Positions 6,966 through 16,637 of a DNA stretch of 64,000 nucleotides are shown piece after piece. The position numbers were made by a program, and so were the translations under genes. The stretch is from positions 1-64,000 of the forward strand of contig JAEWCF010000062.1 of assembly GCA_023390775.1 (NCBI GenBank), written 5' to 3'. The number at the start of each line of letters is the position of its first letter. Position 1 is the first letter of the stretch. Under the pieces are notes generated by a model that made no database searches, was not told where the DNA came from, and saw nothing but the letters and a program-made list of their open reading frames with translations. The DNA is from Bacteroidota bacterium. Its GTDB lineage: Bacteria; Bacteroidota; Bacteroidia; Flavobacteriales; Flavobacteriaceae.

Positions 6966-9701
6966 CTAAAGATTGTACTTTACCGAAAAAATCAAATACC
7001 TCGGCTGCACCACATATTGCGATGTACGCGTCGAAAACTGCGAGAACGAATCGTCATTGAGCGAGGTCGTGTTGAGCAGGTTGGTGCCGCTGACCTTGTA
7101 TTCCCATTTGCTGTCCTTCTTTTGGTAAATTAGGCTCGCCGAAAGGAAATCGTACTCGTTGTCCACCGGAAATTGGTCGTCGTTGTTGGTGTAATGGTAG
7201 AATTCGTAATCGGCGACAAAGGAAAACGCATCCCAAAAATAATAGTCCAGGCGCGCAAACGGACGCTCGGTGAAGTACTTGATTCCGTTGTAATCATTGA
7301 TTGAAATGTTATACCCGACTTCGATGTTGGGCATCGCCTTGAAGTTGGTCGACGCTCGGACGGTGTAATTCTGCGAAAAGGATTCGGTGGTTTCGATACC
7401 GCCCGCCCGAAGGTTGTTGAACTTGCTCCAATTGAGGCTGAATCCCGCCGATGCCTTGTAATATTTGGCAAATGAACGCCCGTAGTTGGCTGCACCCGAA
7501 AGCGTCTCATCGGCGAAATTGCTCCCGATGTTCACCGCCGAAGCCACCTGATTGATCCCGTCAAAGAAGACATTGGACTTAATCGCGTCTATCCTGCGGG
7601 TGTAGTTCACATTTGCGAAGATGTTCGTGAAATTGAACATGTTGTACTTGAAATACCGAAGCGAATGCGTCTGCTGCAATGCGTTCTCCAGGTATCGGTT
7701 TCCACGAAAAAGCGAGTTGTAATCCTGCAGCGTGTATCCGGCGACGAAACGGTTGATATCGGTAAAATCGTTGGTCATCGCGAAGTTGTAGGTCAGCGAT
7801 TCGGATTTCTTGATCTGCCAAAGCGCGAAGACATCGGGCAAGACGCGGTAAAAGTCGTCGCGGACACGAGTACCCTGCTGCTCATTATAGGTATTGTACT
7901 TATGCACGCTAAAGCCCGGATTGACCGTGAACTTTCCGCGGATGAACTTGTAGTGCACGCCCAGGAAATAGTCGTTGAAAGCATACCGGACATCGTTGCG
8001 GGTATTCTCATTGAGGAAATGCGTCGTGCCGTTGTCCAGGACCTGGAAAATGTAGGAATTGAATTTCTGGTGCGAAAACGTGTAGCCGGCCGTGAGGTTC
8101 AGGTGTGCTTTCGGGGTCACCATGTAATAATAGTCGAACTTGGAATCGAGCTTATTGGTCTTGATAAAGCGCGACTGGTTCAGGTCATAACGGTCCTGCG
8201 GCAGGATTCCCAAATTGCCGGCCTCGTCCTCGGGAATCAGGGAATCGGGGAACGGGTTGATGCCGAGGTTGGGATTGTAAAACGGATCTTCCTCGTTGTA
8301 GAGGTGCTGAGATTCGAAGGCGAAGATGTGCTTGTCCGACTTTGTCCAGTACAAACTGAAATTCTGCGTCAGCGCAAGCGGCGTCTGTTCGCGGTCGGTG
8401 CCGATGAACTGGTTTTGGCTGGTGTTTGGCGTGACGACGGAAGTCAGCGACGAGAATTCATCCTGCCCCGAAAGTTTCAAAAGCGCATCGTAGTCAAACT
8501 GGAACGCGGCCGACGGTTTGTAACTCGAAGAAAGCTTGAATAGTCCCAGGGTGCTTTTTTGGTGTGTCGATTGGTCGCGGAGTTCGCTCGAGGCGATTTC
8601 ATCCGAATTGGGAACCAGGATATTGGTTCGGGTAATGGTCTGCAGGTCGGTGATAGTCGAAGACCCGATGGCGAAACCGCTCAGCGTCCAAGCTTTCGAC
8701 GGATTGTACGAGAAGTTCGTTGCCCCGAAATTGGTCTCGATCTCCTTGGCGCGGTTGTTCCGAAGCAGCGAGATGCCCAAATCGTTCGACGAAATGTTGA
8801 AACTGGTACCGCCCTTGGCCATCATGTTGCGGAAACCGCCCGTAAACTTAAAATAATCCTGCACGGTAAATGGCAATTCGCCGATGTTGTTGAAGTTAGC
8901 CAGCAGGTTGAGAGAATACTTGGGTGAATAGTAAAAGAGTTTCGGGTTCGCCACGTAGCGCGTCTCGTCATGCGCAATGCCGATACCGGCGTTGACATCG
9001 CCAAACCAGAAATTCTTCTTGCCCTCCTTGAGCTTGATGTTCATCGCGATGTTGTCCTGGTTGTTCTCGACGCCCCTGAGCGCCGAAATTTCGTTATAGT
9101 TGCGCAGCACCTGCACCTTGTCGATCGCGTCCGCGGGAATGTTCTTGACCCCGAGCTTGGTATCGCCGTCGAAAAAGTCCTTGCCCTCGACCATCAGTTT
9201 CGAGACCTTCTTGCCCTCGACCTCGACCTCGCCATCGGCATTGACCTCGACGCCCGGAAGTTTCTTCAAAACATCTTCCAGTTTGCGTTCGGTTCCCGAT
9301 TTAAAAGAATCGGCGTTGTACACCAGCGTGTCGCCCTTGATGGAAACGGGCATCTCGCGGACGATTTCGACGCCCTCAAGCTCGATCCCGCCCGATTCCA
9401 GCACAATGTTCTGGTTGATGTTGGAAGTTTCGGCCGCAAGTGAAATCGTCTTGGTCTGCATGCCGAGGTAGCTGACGGTAACCGTGTAAGTTGTATTGGC
9501 CTTCAGCGAAAGCGCAAAGCGGCCCTTGTCATTGGTGATCGCGTAGGACTCCATGGCCTTGGTGGCCGAATTGACCGCCATCACGTTGGCCATTTCAAGC
9601 GGCGCCGAAGCATTGTCGGTTACCGTGCCCTCGAACCGGATGTTTTGCGAGGCCGCAATCTGGACAATCAATAAGGTGAGTAGGGAAATTAGCTTTTTCA
9701 T
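6966..9701 (-). CDS. TonB-dependent receptor-like outer-membrane beta-barrel protein
   Basis: A 911-residue outer-membrane protein. Signal peptide about 1-18 (MKKLISLLTLLIVQIAAS), a carboxypeptidase-regulatory-like (CarboxypepD_reg) domain at about 22-100, a plug-like region at about 105-230 (LEDVLKKLPGVEV, then NIPADAIDKVQVL), then a large beta-barrel rich in alternating aromatic strands to the C-terminus. Its ATG overlaps the stop of the GLPGLI gene by one base, so they form one operon; such pairs are common in Flavobacteria. Substrate cannot be told. The TAG stop is fused to an AGCTGAC-type array. Confidence 0.88.
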   Translation of the reverse strand: MKKLISLLTLLIVQIAASQNIRFEGTVTDNASAPLEMANVMAVNSATKAMESYAITNDKGRFALSLKANTTYTVTVSYLGMQTKTISLAAETSNINQNIVLESGGIELEGVEIVREMPVSIKGDTLVYNADSFKSGTERKLEDVLKKLPGVEVNADGEVEVEGKKVSKLMVEGKDFFDGDTKLGVKNIPADAIDKVQVLRNYNEISALRGVENNQDNIAMNIKLKEGKKNFWFGDVNAGIGIAHDETRYVANPKLFYYSPKYSLNLLANFNNIGELPFTVQDYFKFTGGFRNMMAKGGTSFNISSNDLGISLLRNNRAKEIETNFGATNFSYNPSKAWTLSGFAIGSSTITDLQTITRTNILVPNSDEIASSELRDQSTHQKSTLGLFKLSSSYKPSAAFQFDYDALLKLSGQDEFSSLTSVVTPNTSQNQFIGTDREQTPLALTQNFSLYWTKSDKHIFAFESQHLYNEEDPFYNPNLGINPFPDSLIPEDEAGNLGILPQDRYDLNQSRFIKTNKLDSKFDYYYMVTPKAHLNLTAGYTFSHQKFNSYIFQVLDNGTTHFLNENTRNDVRYAFNDYFLGVHYKFIRGKFTVNPGFSVHKYNTYNEQQGTRVRDDFYRVLPDVFALWQIKKSESLTYNFAMTNDFTDINRFVAGYTLQDYNSLFRGNRYLENALQQTHSLRYFKYNMFNFTNIFANVNYTRRIDAIKSNVFFDGINQVASAVNIGSNFADETLSGAANYGRSFAKYYKASAGFSLNWSKFNNLRAGGIETTESFSQNYTVRASTNFKAMPNIEVGYNISINDYNGIKYFTERPFARLDYYFWDAFSFVADYEFYHYTNNDDQFPVDNEYDFLSASLIYQKKDSKWEYKVSGTNLLNTTSLNDDSFSQFSTRTSQYVVQPRYLIFSVKYNL

Positions 9702-10615
9702 CAGCCGCCGATCCTGATCATCTGGCGGTCACCCCTGCCCTGTCCCTGGTACATCTGCTGCATTTCTTCCATCTTCTTGATCACCGTTTCGTCATATTCC
9801 TTTTGCGTGACGACCTTGCCGTTGGTCGGCGCCTTGATCGCAACCTTGTCCTTGGGATTCAGGACAATTTTCGAGCAAAGGATCGTGGTCTTGCCGTCGT
9901 TGGCCTCGAGGATCAGCCCGGGAAGCCCCCAGTAGTTCTCGGGGCCGTTGGACACGGGGAGTTCGGGCGTGTACCAGGCGGTAATGGTGATTTCTTTTGG
10001 CATCTCGATATCGGCCATGAAATTGGTCTTCTTTTCCTTTTCCGCTTCGATTTTCGCGACATCCTTACCATCCTTCTTTTCCTCTTTCTTGTCGTTCTTC
10101 GGCCTGAAGTTCCTAAAGTCTGTCTTCGGTGCCTCGATCACAGCCGTAGCCTTGAAGCAGTTGTATCCACCGATCTGGCGCGTTTCGCCCTCCATCTTCC
10201 AGGCGAGTTTCGGCAACGAATCCTTCACCAAAAATTCCTTCCCCATGAACTCCTTGTCCACCGTGTAGGTTTTGTCCTTGAGGTTTTTATAGTACGTTCC
10301 GCCGCCGCCCATCATCGAGCTCATCATCCGGAAACCGGCGCGCTCCTGGCCGGGCGCCTCGAGTTTTTCCTCTTCCTTGTAGATTGACGCGTTTTTGTCG
10401 AAATTCAGGATGAAGGTCTTCTCGAACATCTTCTTCATCCGTTCCTCGATCATCTTCTGCATTTCGGGCGTTATCTGGCTGTTGCCCTCGATGCGCGACT
10501 TGAATTCGCCCATGGAGGTTTTGGATTCATAGACGGCCATTCCCTGGAATTCCTGGGCCGAAGCGGTGCCGATTGCCATCAGCATCAATACTTTAAGAAG
10601 AAAGATTTTTTTCAT
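9701..10615 (-). CDS. GLPGLI family protein
   Basis: A 304-residue secreted protein from ATG at 10615, chosen because it begins a signal peptide (MKKIFLLKVLMLMAIGTASA); an upstream in-frame ATG would add 30 unlikely residues. The family-defining GLPGLI is present (NYWGLPGLILEAND). A Lys/Glu-rich stretch near the middle (NDKKEEKKDGKD) looks like a flexible insert. Function of the family is unknown; it is usually encoded beside a TonB-dependent receptor, as here, with a one-base overlap. Confidence 0.9.
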   Translation of the reverse strand: MKKIFLLKVLMLMAIGTASAQEFQGMAVYESKTSMGEFKSRIEGNSQITPEMQKMIEERMKKMFEKTFILNFDKNASIYKEEEKLEAPGQERAGFRMMSSMMGGGGTYYKNLKDKTYTVDKEFMGKEFLVKDSLPKLAWKMEGETRQIGGYNCFKATAVIEAPKTDFRNFRPKNDKKEEKKDGKDVAKIEAEKEKKTNFMADIEMPKEITITAWYTPELPVSNGPENYWGLPGLILEANDGKTTILCSKIVLNPKDKVAIKAPTNGKVVTQKEYDETVIKKMEEMQQMYQGQGRGDRQMIRIGG

Positions 10616-10733
10616 CACCGTGGATTTTACGTGGCAAAGATGACGAATCGGGCCTTGGCATGTTACAAAGGAAATGTTAAAAGGCGCAATTGGACCGTGG
10701 CGCACCCGCTTCGATTTTGCTATATTCGTTCCG

Positions 10734-11528
10734 ATGAAAATCCGGATTATCCTTCTGCTTCTCCTGGGCCAGGCATTGGCTGCACAGGTTCAAATGCCGA
10801 CGCTTTCCGGCCGACCGATTGACTGGCAGGCTGACCGATTCCTGGGACGTGACAAGTTTGGATATTTGTACCTCATCCGCGACCGCGAATTTGTCAAGGT
10901 GCTTGGCGCACAGCAGGCCGGATTCCAAAAACCCGAACTGGGCCGTATTTCCCGCGCCGACATCCTCAACCCGCTCCTGCCGATGCTCTTCTACCGCGAC
11001 TTCAACACCGTGGTGATGTTGGACAGTCAATTAAACGAAGTACGATCGGTCAACTTTACCGAACTCCAACAGAAAGGCCTGACTATTGTTGCCGAGGCAG
11101 CCGGAATCGCCTCGATGAACCGCCTTTGGATCTACGACGGGCTCGCCAGGCAACTCGGGCTATTTGATTACAACCGGAATGTTTTTACGCCCGTGGGCAA
11201 TCCGCAGCAAAAAAACATCATTGCCTACACCACCGATTACAACCGCTTTACCTGGATCGACGAGGACCGGAAAATGTACTCGAGCGATGTTTTCGGGAAA
11301 ACGGCCAGCGTCGGCGGTGTACCCGAATTCGAGGCTGTCATTTTCCTGTCGGAACAGGAGATCATCTACCGGAAAGGCGATGCTCTGACCTACCTGAACG
11401 TATCCTCGGGCGCCGAAAAAAGCCTGCCTGTGGTGGATAAATCGTTCGACGCATTCTTCTACGGCGACCAAAATTTATCTATTTTTACCAAACAGGCAAT
11501 CTCCAATTATAAAATCACTTTACCGTAA
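10734..11528 (+). CDS. Secreted protein of unknown function upstream of deoxynucleoside kinase
   Basis: 264 residues from ATG 10734, which begins a clear signal peptide (MKIRIILLLLLGQALAAQ); the longer frame from 10674 is disfavoured. The mature part has repeated short strands with Asp/Tyr/Trp (RDKFGYLYLIRD, YDYNRN, WIDEDRKMYSSD), suggesting a beta-rich, perhaps propeller-like fold. I do not recognise a family with certainty. The stop overlaps the kinase start (TAATG), so they are co-transcribed. Divergent from the GLPGLI operon. Confidence 0.8.
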   Translation: MKIRIILLLLLGQALAAQVQMPTLSGRPIDWQADRFLGRDKFGYLYLIRDREFVKVLGAQQAGFQKPELGRISRADILNPLLPMLFYRDFNTVVMLDSQLNEVRSVNFTELQQKGLTIVAEAAGIASMNRLWIYDGLARQLGLFDYNRNVFTPVGNPQQKNIIAYTTDYNRFTWIDEDRKMYSSDVFGKTASVGGVPEFEAVIFLSEQEIIYRKGDALTYLNVSSGAEKSLPVVDKSFDAFFYGDQNLSIFTKQAISNYKITLP

Positions 11529-12142
11529 TGCACATAGCAGTCGCAGGAAACATAGGCGCAGGAAAAACCACACTCACCCGCTTGCTGGCCAAGCATTTTA
11601 AATGGGAACCGCATTTTGAGGACGTGGTGGACAACCCCTACCTGGACGACTTTTACCATCAGATGGAGCGCTGGTCATTCAACCTGCAGATTTACTTTTT
11701 GAACAGCCGTTTCCGCCAAATCCTTCAGATCCGCCAAAGCGGCAAAAACATCATCCAGGACCGGACAATCTATGAGGACGCGCACATTTTTGCGCCCAAC
11801 CTCCACGCAATGGGATTGATGACCAACCGCGATTTCCAGAATTATTCCTCGCTGTTTGAACTGATGGAAAGCCTGGTCGCCGCGCCTGACCTCCTCATCT
11901 ACCTGCGTAGTTCCATCCCGAACCTGGTGTCGCAAATACACAAACGCGGCCGCGAATACGAGAACTCGATCTCGATCGATTACCTCTCCCGCCTCAACGA
12001 GCGCTACGAGGCCTGGATCCACACCTACAACAAGGGCAAGCTACTCATCATCGATGTGGACAACATCGACTTTGTCAACAATCCCGAGGACATGGGGATT
12101 ATTTTCAATAAGATCAATGCGGAGGTGAACGGGCTTTTTTAG
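11528..12142 (+). CDS. Deoxynucleoside kinase
   Basis: Phosphorylates deoxynucleosides in the salvage pathway (deoxyadenosine/deoxyguanosine kinase type). The 204 residues have the P-loop GNIGAGKTT at 7-15, the acidic EDV segment with N-P-Y-L after it, the DRTIYED motif, and a lid region with HKRGREYE. Length is typical of the bacterial dNK family. Substrate preference cannot be read. Its TAG stop is the first unit of a CAGTCGT array that forms the left end of an S23 element. Confidence 0.92.
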   Translation: MHIAVAGNIGAGKTTLTRLLAKHFKWEPHFEDVVDNPYLDDFYHQMERWSFNLQIYFLNSRFRQILQIRQSGKNIIQDRTIYEDAHIFAPNLHAMGLMTNRDFQNYSSLFELMESLVAAPDLLIYLRSSIPNLVSQIHKRGREYENSISIDYLSRLNERYEAWIHTYNKGKLLIIDVDNIDFVNNPEDMGIIFNKINAEVNGLF

Positions 12143-12588
12143 CTGTCAGTCGTCAGTCATCAGTCGTCAGTAGCTGCAGATTTCACATCGGCATTTTGCA
12201 ATTTAAGGATCAAACTATTCAACATTCGCTTGATCTGTGTGATCTGATTCAGGGTTCTTTCTGCTGTTTCAACTGTAAGGTACTTTAGGTCCATACTTAA
12301 AATTAGTTGGTATTCCAACTCACTTGCCGATGCGAATGCAATAGTCAAATAACGGGCAAATGCTCTTCGGCCTTGACAACCGCAACCTTCGGCAATGTTG
12401 CTTCCGATAGAAATGGATGCCCTCCAAATTTGACTTGAAAGTGCAAATTTCTCGGCTTGCGGAAAATTCTGCAACTGAGCATAAATGCACAATGTCATCT
12501 CATGCGCCTTGCACCAAACCTTCAATTGACGAAAATCTTGCATGATTATCTCTGATTACTGACGACTGACGACTGATGACTGATGACC
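12140..12588. mobile_element. Single-gene S23 element with array-type inverted termini (copy 1)
   Basis: Left end 12143-12171 is a CAGTCGT/CAGTCAT array starting at the kinase TAG stop. Right end 12552-12588 is the same 7-bp family in reverse complement (TGACGAC/TGATGAC). The only gene between them is the S23 protein at 12160-12543, whose TGA stop is formed by the left array. The interior is A/T-richer than the neighbouring genes. No transposase is present. Confidence 0.72.
12160..12543 (-). CDS. S23-type four-helix-bundle protein
   Basis: 127 residues of the family first described from ORFs in 23S rRNA intervening sequences (PF05635). Seen: FRQLKVW at 4-10, EKFALSSQIWRASISI at 31-46, SNIAEG at 48-53, ELEYQLILSMDLKYL at 75-89. 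All four predicted helices are present. The last residues (ATDD) and the TGA stop are written in the CAGTCGT array. Function is unknown; the Avd protein of diversity-generating retroelements has a related fold, but no reverse transcriptase is in the window. A second, clearly homologous gene in the same setting is at 24585. Confidence 0.9.
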   Translation of the reverse strand: MQDFRQLKVWCKAHEMTLCIYAQLQNFPQAEKFALSSQIWRASISIGSNIAEGCGCQGRRAFARYLTIAFASASELEYQLILSMDLKYLTVETAERTLNQITQIKRMLNSLILKLQNADVKSAATDD

Positions 12589-12655
12589 AAGCCCAATCAG
12601 CCGAGACAGTTCCAAATTTAGATTCCCCGCCAGAAAATGAGATGCGGCTTTCCCA

Positions 12656-12684
12656 TAAAAAAAGGCCACCTTCCGGCAGCCTCT
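12656..12684 (-). terminator. hppA terminator
   Basis: On the minus strand AGGCTGCC-GGAA-GGTGGCCT folds into a stem with two G-T pairs, followed by seven T. It lies just past the pyrophosphatase stop. Confidence 0.75.
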
Positions 12685-12703
12685 TGATATGATGGAAAGT
12701 TGA

Positions 12704-15250
12704 TTACTTTCTGAACTCCGCGAGTTTGGTCTTGATTTCCTCTTCGGTTCCGTCGAAAACTTTCGTGTCGACCTTGTTGCCCTCTGTAGTGGTGACTACC
12801 GCGTGCCATTGGCCGTCCTTGTTGGTGGTCTCGATGCGGACTTCGCGGTCGATCTTGGCGACTTTTGCGTCAGTCGAGCAACAGGCCATTCCGGCGTGGG
12901 CGACAAATTTTCCGTCGGGACCGTAGTGTGACAGGCAAGCCTCTTTTTGCTCGGCGCTGCAACCCATCTCGTCGCACATCTTGGCACATTCCTCTTTGGT
13001 CATATTGGCCATCTTCGCAGGATCGCATTTGCCCATCATCATGGAAATTTCAACGCGCTCATGATTGTCGGCATCGACCGTATGGCCTCCGAGGATCGGC
13101 GCGATGACAAGCCCGATGAGACACGTCAGCTTGATCAAAATGTTCATCGATGGGCCTGAAGTATCCTTGAACGGATCACCCACGGTGTCACCGGTAACGG
13201 CCGCCTTGTGCGCATCCGAGCCCTTGTAGGTCATTTCGCCGTTAATCATGACACCAGCCTCGAAAGACTTCTTGGCGTTGTCCCACGCACCTCCGGCGTT
13301 ATTCTGGAAAACGGCCCAAAGAACACCCGATACGGTCACGCCCGCCATGTATCCGCCCAACATTTCGGCGATCAGTTTGTTGTCATATCCAAGCAGCATC
13401 GGCAAAAGGGCGATGGCGATCGGGAAACCGATGGTCAAAACTCCTGGCAACATCATCTCGCGAAGTGCGGCGCGTGTTGAAATTTCAACGCATTTTCCAT
13501 ATTCCGGACGGCCTGTGCCCTCCATGATTCCCGGAATTTCGCGGAACTGGCGACGAACCTCGTACACCATGTCCATCGCGGCCTTACCAACCGAGTTCAT
13601 GGCGAGTGCCGAGAACACAACCGGGATCATACCGCCCACGAAAAGCATCGCGAGTACGGGAGCCTTGAAGATGTTGATACCGTCGATTCCGGTGAAGGTG
13701 ACGTAGGCAGCGAAAAGCGCCAGTGATGTAAGTGCCGCCGAAGCAATCGCAAAACCTTTTCCTGTAGCCGCAGTGGTGTTACCCACCGAGTCCAAAATAT
13801 CGGTACGGGTACGCACTTCTTTTGGAAGCTCGCTCATCTCGGCTATACCACCCGCGTTGTCAGAGATAGGACCAAAGGCATCAATCGCAAGCTGCATGGC
13901 CGTCGTCGCCATCATGGCCGAAGCCGCAAGGGCAACTCCGTAGAAACCGGCCAGTGCATAAGAACCCCAGATCGCGAATGCGAAAAGCAACACGGTCGGG
14001 AAAGTGGAGATCATACCGGTTGCAAGGCCCGCAATAACGTTGGTTCCCGCTCCGGTGCTCGATTTTTGGACGATGGCCAAAACGGGCTTGGTGCCGAGGC
14101 CTGTGTAATATTCGGTAACCGATGAAATCACACCGCCCACAATAAGGCCCACGATGGTCGCGAAGAATACGCGCATCGACGAGATCTCCTGAAGGCCTTC
14201 GCCGAAGAACTCCATCCGCATTGTGTCAGGAAGAAGATATTGTGTCAGGAAGAAACAAGAGATTGCGGTTAGAACGATCGACACCCAGTTTCCGATGTTG
14301 AGCGCGCCCTGAACCTGGGCTTCTTTGGCAGAATTGTCTTTGATTTTTACAAGCATGGTTCCGATGATCGAGAACAAAATCCCGAAACCGGCAATCGCCA
14401 TCGGCAGGAGGATTGGCCCGATTCCGCCAAAAGCGTCGTCGATGCTTCCGCCCATATCCTTGATGACATAGTTTCCGAGTACCATCGCGGCCAAAACGGT
14501 AGCGACGTACGACCCGAAAAGGTCGGCGCCCATACCGGCCACGTCACCCACGTTGTCACCCACGTTGTCGGCGATGGTTGCGGGGTTACGCGGATCGTCT
14601 TCGGGGATTCCGGCCTCGACTTTACCTACAAGGTCGGCACCTACGTCGGCAGCCTTGGGGTAGAGTCCGCCACCCGCGCGGGCGAAGAGTGCGATCGATT
14701 CGGCACCAAGCGAGAATCCGGCAAGGGTTTCGAGGACGATGGTCATGTCATTGCCATTGGTCCAGGTTCCGCCCATGAAATAGTTATAGAAGAAAATAAA
14801 GAACGCCGTAAGGCCCAAAACCGCAAGGCCGGCAACACCGAGGCCCATCACGGTTCCGCCGCCGAAAGAAACTTTCAGCGCCTGCGGAAGGCTCGTACGT
14901 GCAGCCTGCGTCGTGCGGACGTTGGTCTTGGTCGCGATCTTCATCCCCATGTTTCCGGCCAACGCCGAGAAGATCGCCCCGAAAATAAAGGCAACCACGA
15001 TGAGGATATGTGTGGTAGGAACAATAAATGAAATGGCCGCCAAAGCGATGCTGGCAAGGACGACGAAAATCGCGAGCAGCCTGTATTCGGCTTTTAGGAA
15101 CGCGAGGGCGCCTTCATAGATGTAATCTGAAATCTCTTTCATCTTACCGTCACCGGCGTCTTGTTTCAATACCCACGCGCGCTTGGCCCACATGAATGCC
15201 AACCCAATCAATGCCATGATAATCGGCACATAAATCATAATTGATTCCAT
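12704..15250 (-). CDS. hppA: Membrane-bound ion-pumping pyrophosphatase, K+-dependent type, with Cys-rich tail
   Basis: Couples hydrolysis of pyrophosphate to H+ or Na+ export across the inner membrane. The 848 residues carry about 16 hydrophobic segments and the catalytic motifs [19 protein letters not shown] and [26 protein letters not shown] has the Ala and Gly that mark K+-dependent enzymes. The pump core ends near residue 735. An extra soluble tail of about 110 residues follows, with seven cysteines (C742, C755, C759, C764, C772, C790, C791) and then a region like a small beta domain ([17 protein letters not shown]). The tail is not part of the classic enzyme; metal binding or redox sensing are guesses. 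Confidence 0.95.
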   Translation of the reverse strand: MESIMIYVPIIMALIGLAFMWAKRAWVLKQDAGDGKMKEISDYIYEGALAFLKAEYRLLAIFVVLASIALAAISFIVPTTHILIVVAFIFGAIFSALAGNMGMKIATKTNVRTTQAARTSLPQALKVSFGGGTVMGLGVAGLAVLGLTAFFIFFYNYFMGGTWTNGNDMTIVLETLAGFSLGAESIALFARAGGGLYPKAADVGADLVGKVEAGIPEDDPRNPATIADNVGDNVGDVAGMGADLFGSYVATVLAAMVLGNYVIKDMGGSIDDAFGGIGPILLPMAIAGFGILFSIIGTMLVKIKDNSAKEAQVQGALNIGNWVSIVLTAISCFFLTQYLLPDTMRMEFFGEGLQEISSMRVFFATIVGLIVGGVISSVTEYYTGLGTKPVLAIVQKSSTGAGTNVIAGLATGMISTFPTVLLFAFAIWGSYALAGFYGVALAASAMMATTAMQLAIDAFGPISDNAGGIAEMSELPKEVRTRTDILDSVGNTTAATGKGFAIASAALTSLALFAAYVTFTGIDGINIFKAPVLAMLFVGGMIPVVFSALAMNSVGKAAMDMVYEVRRQFREIPGIMEGTGRPEYGKCVEISTRAALREMMLPGVLTIGFPIAIALLPMLLGYDNKLIAEMLGGYMAGVTVSGVLWAVFQNNAGGAWDNAKKSFEAGVMINGEMTYKGSDAHKAAVTGDTVGDPFKDTSGPSMNILIKLTCLIGLVIAPILGGHTVDADNHERVEISMMMGKCDPAKMANMTKEECAKMCDEMGCSAEQKEACLSHYGPDGKFVAHAGMACCSTDAKVAKIDREVRIETTNKDGQWHAVVTTTEGNKVDTKVFDGTEEEIKTKLAEFRK

Positions 15251-15279
15251 AGAATGTTTGCTATATTTTTTACAGGGGG

Positions 15280-15309
15280 CAAAATTAACAAAAAAGCAAC
15301 AATGTACAA
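15280..15309 (-). promoter_or_regulatory. hppA promoter
   Basis: Minus strand TTG (15309-15307), 19 bases, then TAATTTTG (15287-15280). This is an exact fit to the Bacteroidota TTG-N19-TAnnTTTG promoter, about 30 bases before the hppA start. Confidence 0.75.
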
Positions 15310-15314
15310 GGAAA

Positions 15315-15621
15315 ATGTCGAAGGTCGAACGTCGAATGACAAACGAGCCAATAAATGGTATGTCGTAAGGTCATAAAGTCGTGAGGTCATAAAGTCATAA
15401 GGTCTTAAGGTCTTAAGGTCGTAAAGTCATAAGGTCTTAAGGTCGTAAAGTCTTAAGGTCTTAAGGTCTTCAAGTGGAGGCTTCACCAAATAACCAACAT
15501 TCATCGGGGTTGAACGCGTACATACTGATGACTGAATCCTGAGAGTTAAAAGTTCAAAAGTTTGTAAGGTTCCCAATAACGACTAACATTGCACTGAAAG
15601 CTGACGGCTGACAGCTGAAAG
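15315..15621. repeat. Arrays between hppA and the glycosylase gene
   Basis: 15315-15345 is a TCGAANG-type array. 15362-15474 is the cleanest long array in the window: 8-bp units GGTCTTAA, GGTCGTAA and AAGTCATA repeated about 14 times. A core motif with GTTGAACGCG (15507-15525) comes next, followed by TGATGACTGA, GTAAGGTT and finally AGCTGAC units (15597-15630) ending in the TAG stop of the glycosylase. No gene. Confidence 0.85.
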
Positions 15622-16236
15622 CTATAAGTGAATCACCCTCCCCCTCTTCTTCAAATAATAATGCCACAGGTAAAAGGAGGCCGCCGTCCTGCAAGGCGCC
15701 CATGATGCAGCCAGAGCCGACATGTCCCCGATCGACTCGACTCCCCACAACTCGCGAAGCGTGACCGCAATCCCTATGTCGTTAAGGGGCATGAGGTCGG
15801 TCAATTGCAATGCGAACATCATGTAAACATCGGCCGTCCAATGTCCGATTCCCTTTACCGAGATCAATTGCTGCCGGATTTCAGGTTCCGGGGTATTTTC
15901 AAAATTTAAATCAAGCTGTCCCGATTCAATTCTCGATGCCAGGTCGCGCACATACGCCGATTTTTGCCGGCTTAAACCTGCGGCCCGAAGCTGCATATCG
16001 TCGAGTTGCAGGATTTGGCCGGGAGAAAATTTGGGTGCAAGAAGTTTGAGCTTGTCGAAAGTGGCCTTAGCCGAATCCAGGGAAACCTGCTGCTCCAGGA
16101 TGATTTTCACCAAAGTCTCAAAACCTTCCGGCCGCGTGGGAACATTGGGCGTGCCGTAGAGATCAAGAATGTGTTGAAAATTAGTGTCGACGGAAGCCAG
16201 GTACACGAAGTCGCGGTGGAAGGAGCGCATCGGCAA
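15622..16236 (-). CDS. DNA-3-methyladenine glycosylase, AlkA/HhH-GPD type
   Basis: A base-excision repair enzyme that removes alkylated purines. The 204 residues contain the core of the HhH-GPD superfamily: ILEQQVSLDSAKATFDKL (about 47-64), the helix-hairpin-helix LISVKGIGHWTADVYMMF (about 120-138) and the catalytic Asp region LMPLNDIGI. The C-terminus holds WAPCRTAASFYLWHYYL, typical of AlkA. It lacks the N-terminal domain of E. coli AlkA, as do many short homologues. The first residues (MPMRSF) leave M1 or M3 as possible start. The TAG stop is fused to an AGCTGAC array. Confidence 0.9.
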   Translation of the reverse strand: MPMRSFHRDFVYLASVDTNFQHILDLYGTPNVPTRPEGFETLVKIILEQQVSLDSAKATFDKLKLLAPKFSPGQILQLDDMQLRAAGLSRQKSAYVRDLASRIESGQLDLNFENTPEPEIRQQLISVKGIGHWTADVYMMFALQLTDLMPLNDIGIAVTLRELWGVESIGDMSALAASWAPCRTAASFYLWHYYLKKRGRVIHL

Positions 16237-16637
16237 AAGATTATGAATTTTTACAGATTTCCTGCAGGTAGAATAAAAGAATTATCGGTAGGTACCACTC
16301 ACCCTTCCCCAGGTTAAAGATACTTTATAGTAAGTTATGTCCGGTGAGGAAAAACCGTATACTTCGATAATGTATCAATTTCTTAATGTGATAATATACC
16401 AATTACGTAAAACGTAACACTGCACGCATCAAGTTTGAATGTCTTAGGTTTAGAACATCGGCTTAACCGCAAACATTAGGGCAGCATGTGATCACTTACG
16501 ACTGATGACTGACAACCGCGTTGAAAGTTCAAAAGTTTGTAAAGCCCATAGCGACAAACATCCGGGCTGAACGTGATCAAACTGGTGACTGACAACTGAC
16601 GACTGATAACTGACGACTGACGACCAATAACTGCCAA
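16237..16637. repeat. Arrays between glycosylase and DUF5686 gene
   Basis: 16371-16400 holds TAATGTGATAATATACC, a relative of the inverted repeats at 23768-23878. 16496-16545 has TGATGACTGA and AAAGTTTGTAAAG units. The core ACATCCGGG is at 16558-16566. 16585-16636 is a clean TGACGAC array ending in the TAG stop of the DUF5686 gene. Nothing else is recognised at 16237-16370 or 16401-16495. Confidence 0.75.

Noticed and set aside
7665..8543. Plus-strand 292-codon frame opposite the TonB receptor
   Set aside because: No recognisable domain, and the minus strand carries the full receptor with signal peptide.
12160..12543. Diversity-generating retroelement because of the Avd-like S23 protein
   Set aside because: No reverse transcriptase, template repeat or variable target gene is seen in the window.
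15362..15474. CRISPR array
   Set aside because: Units are 8 bp, degenerate and contiguous, with no spacers and no cas genes nearby.
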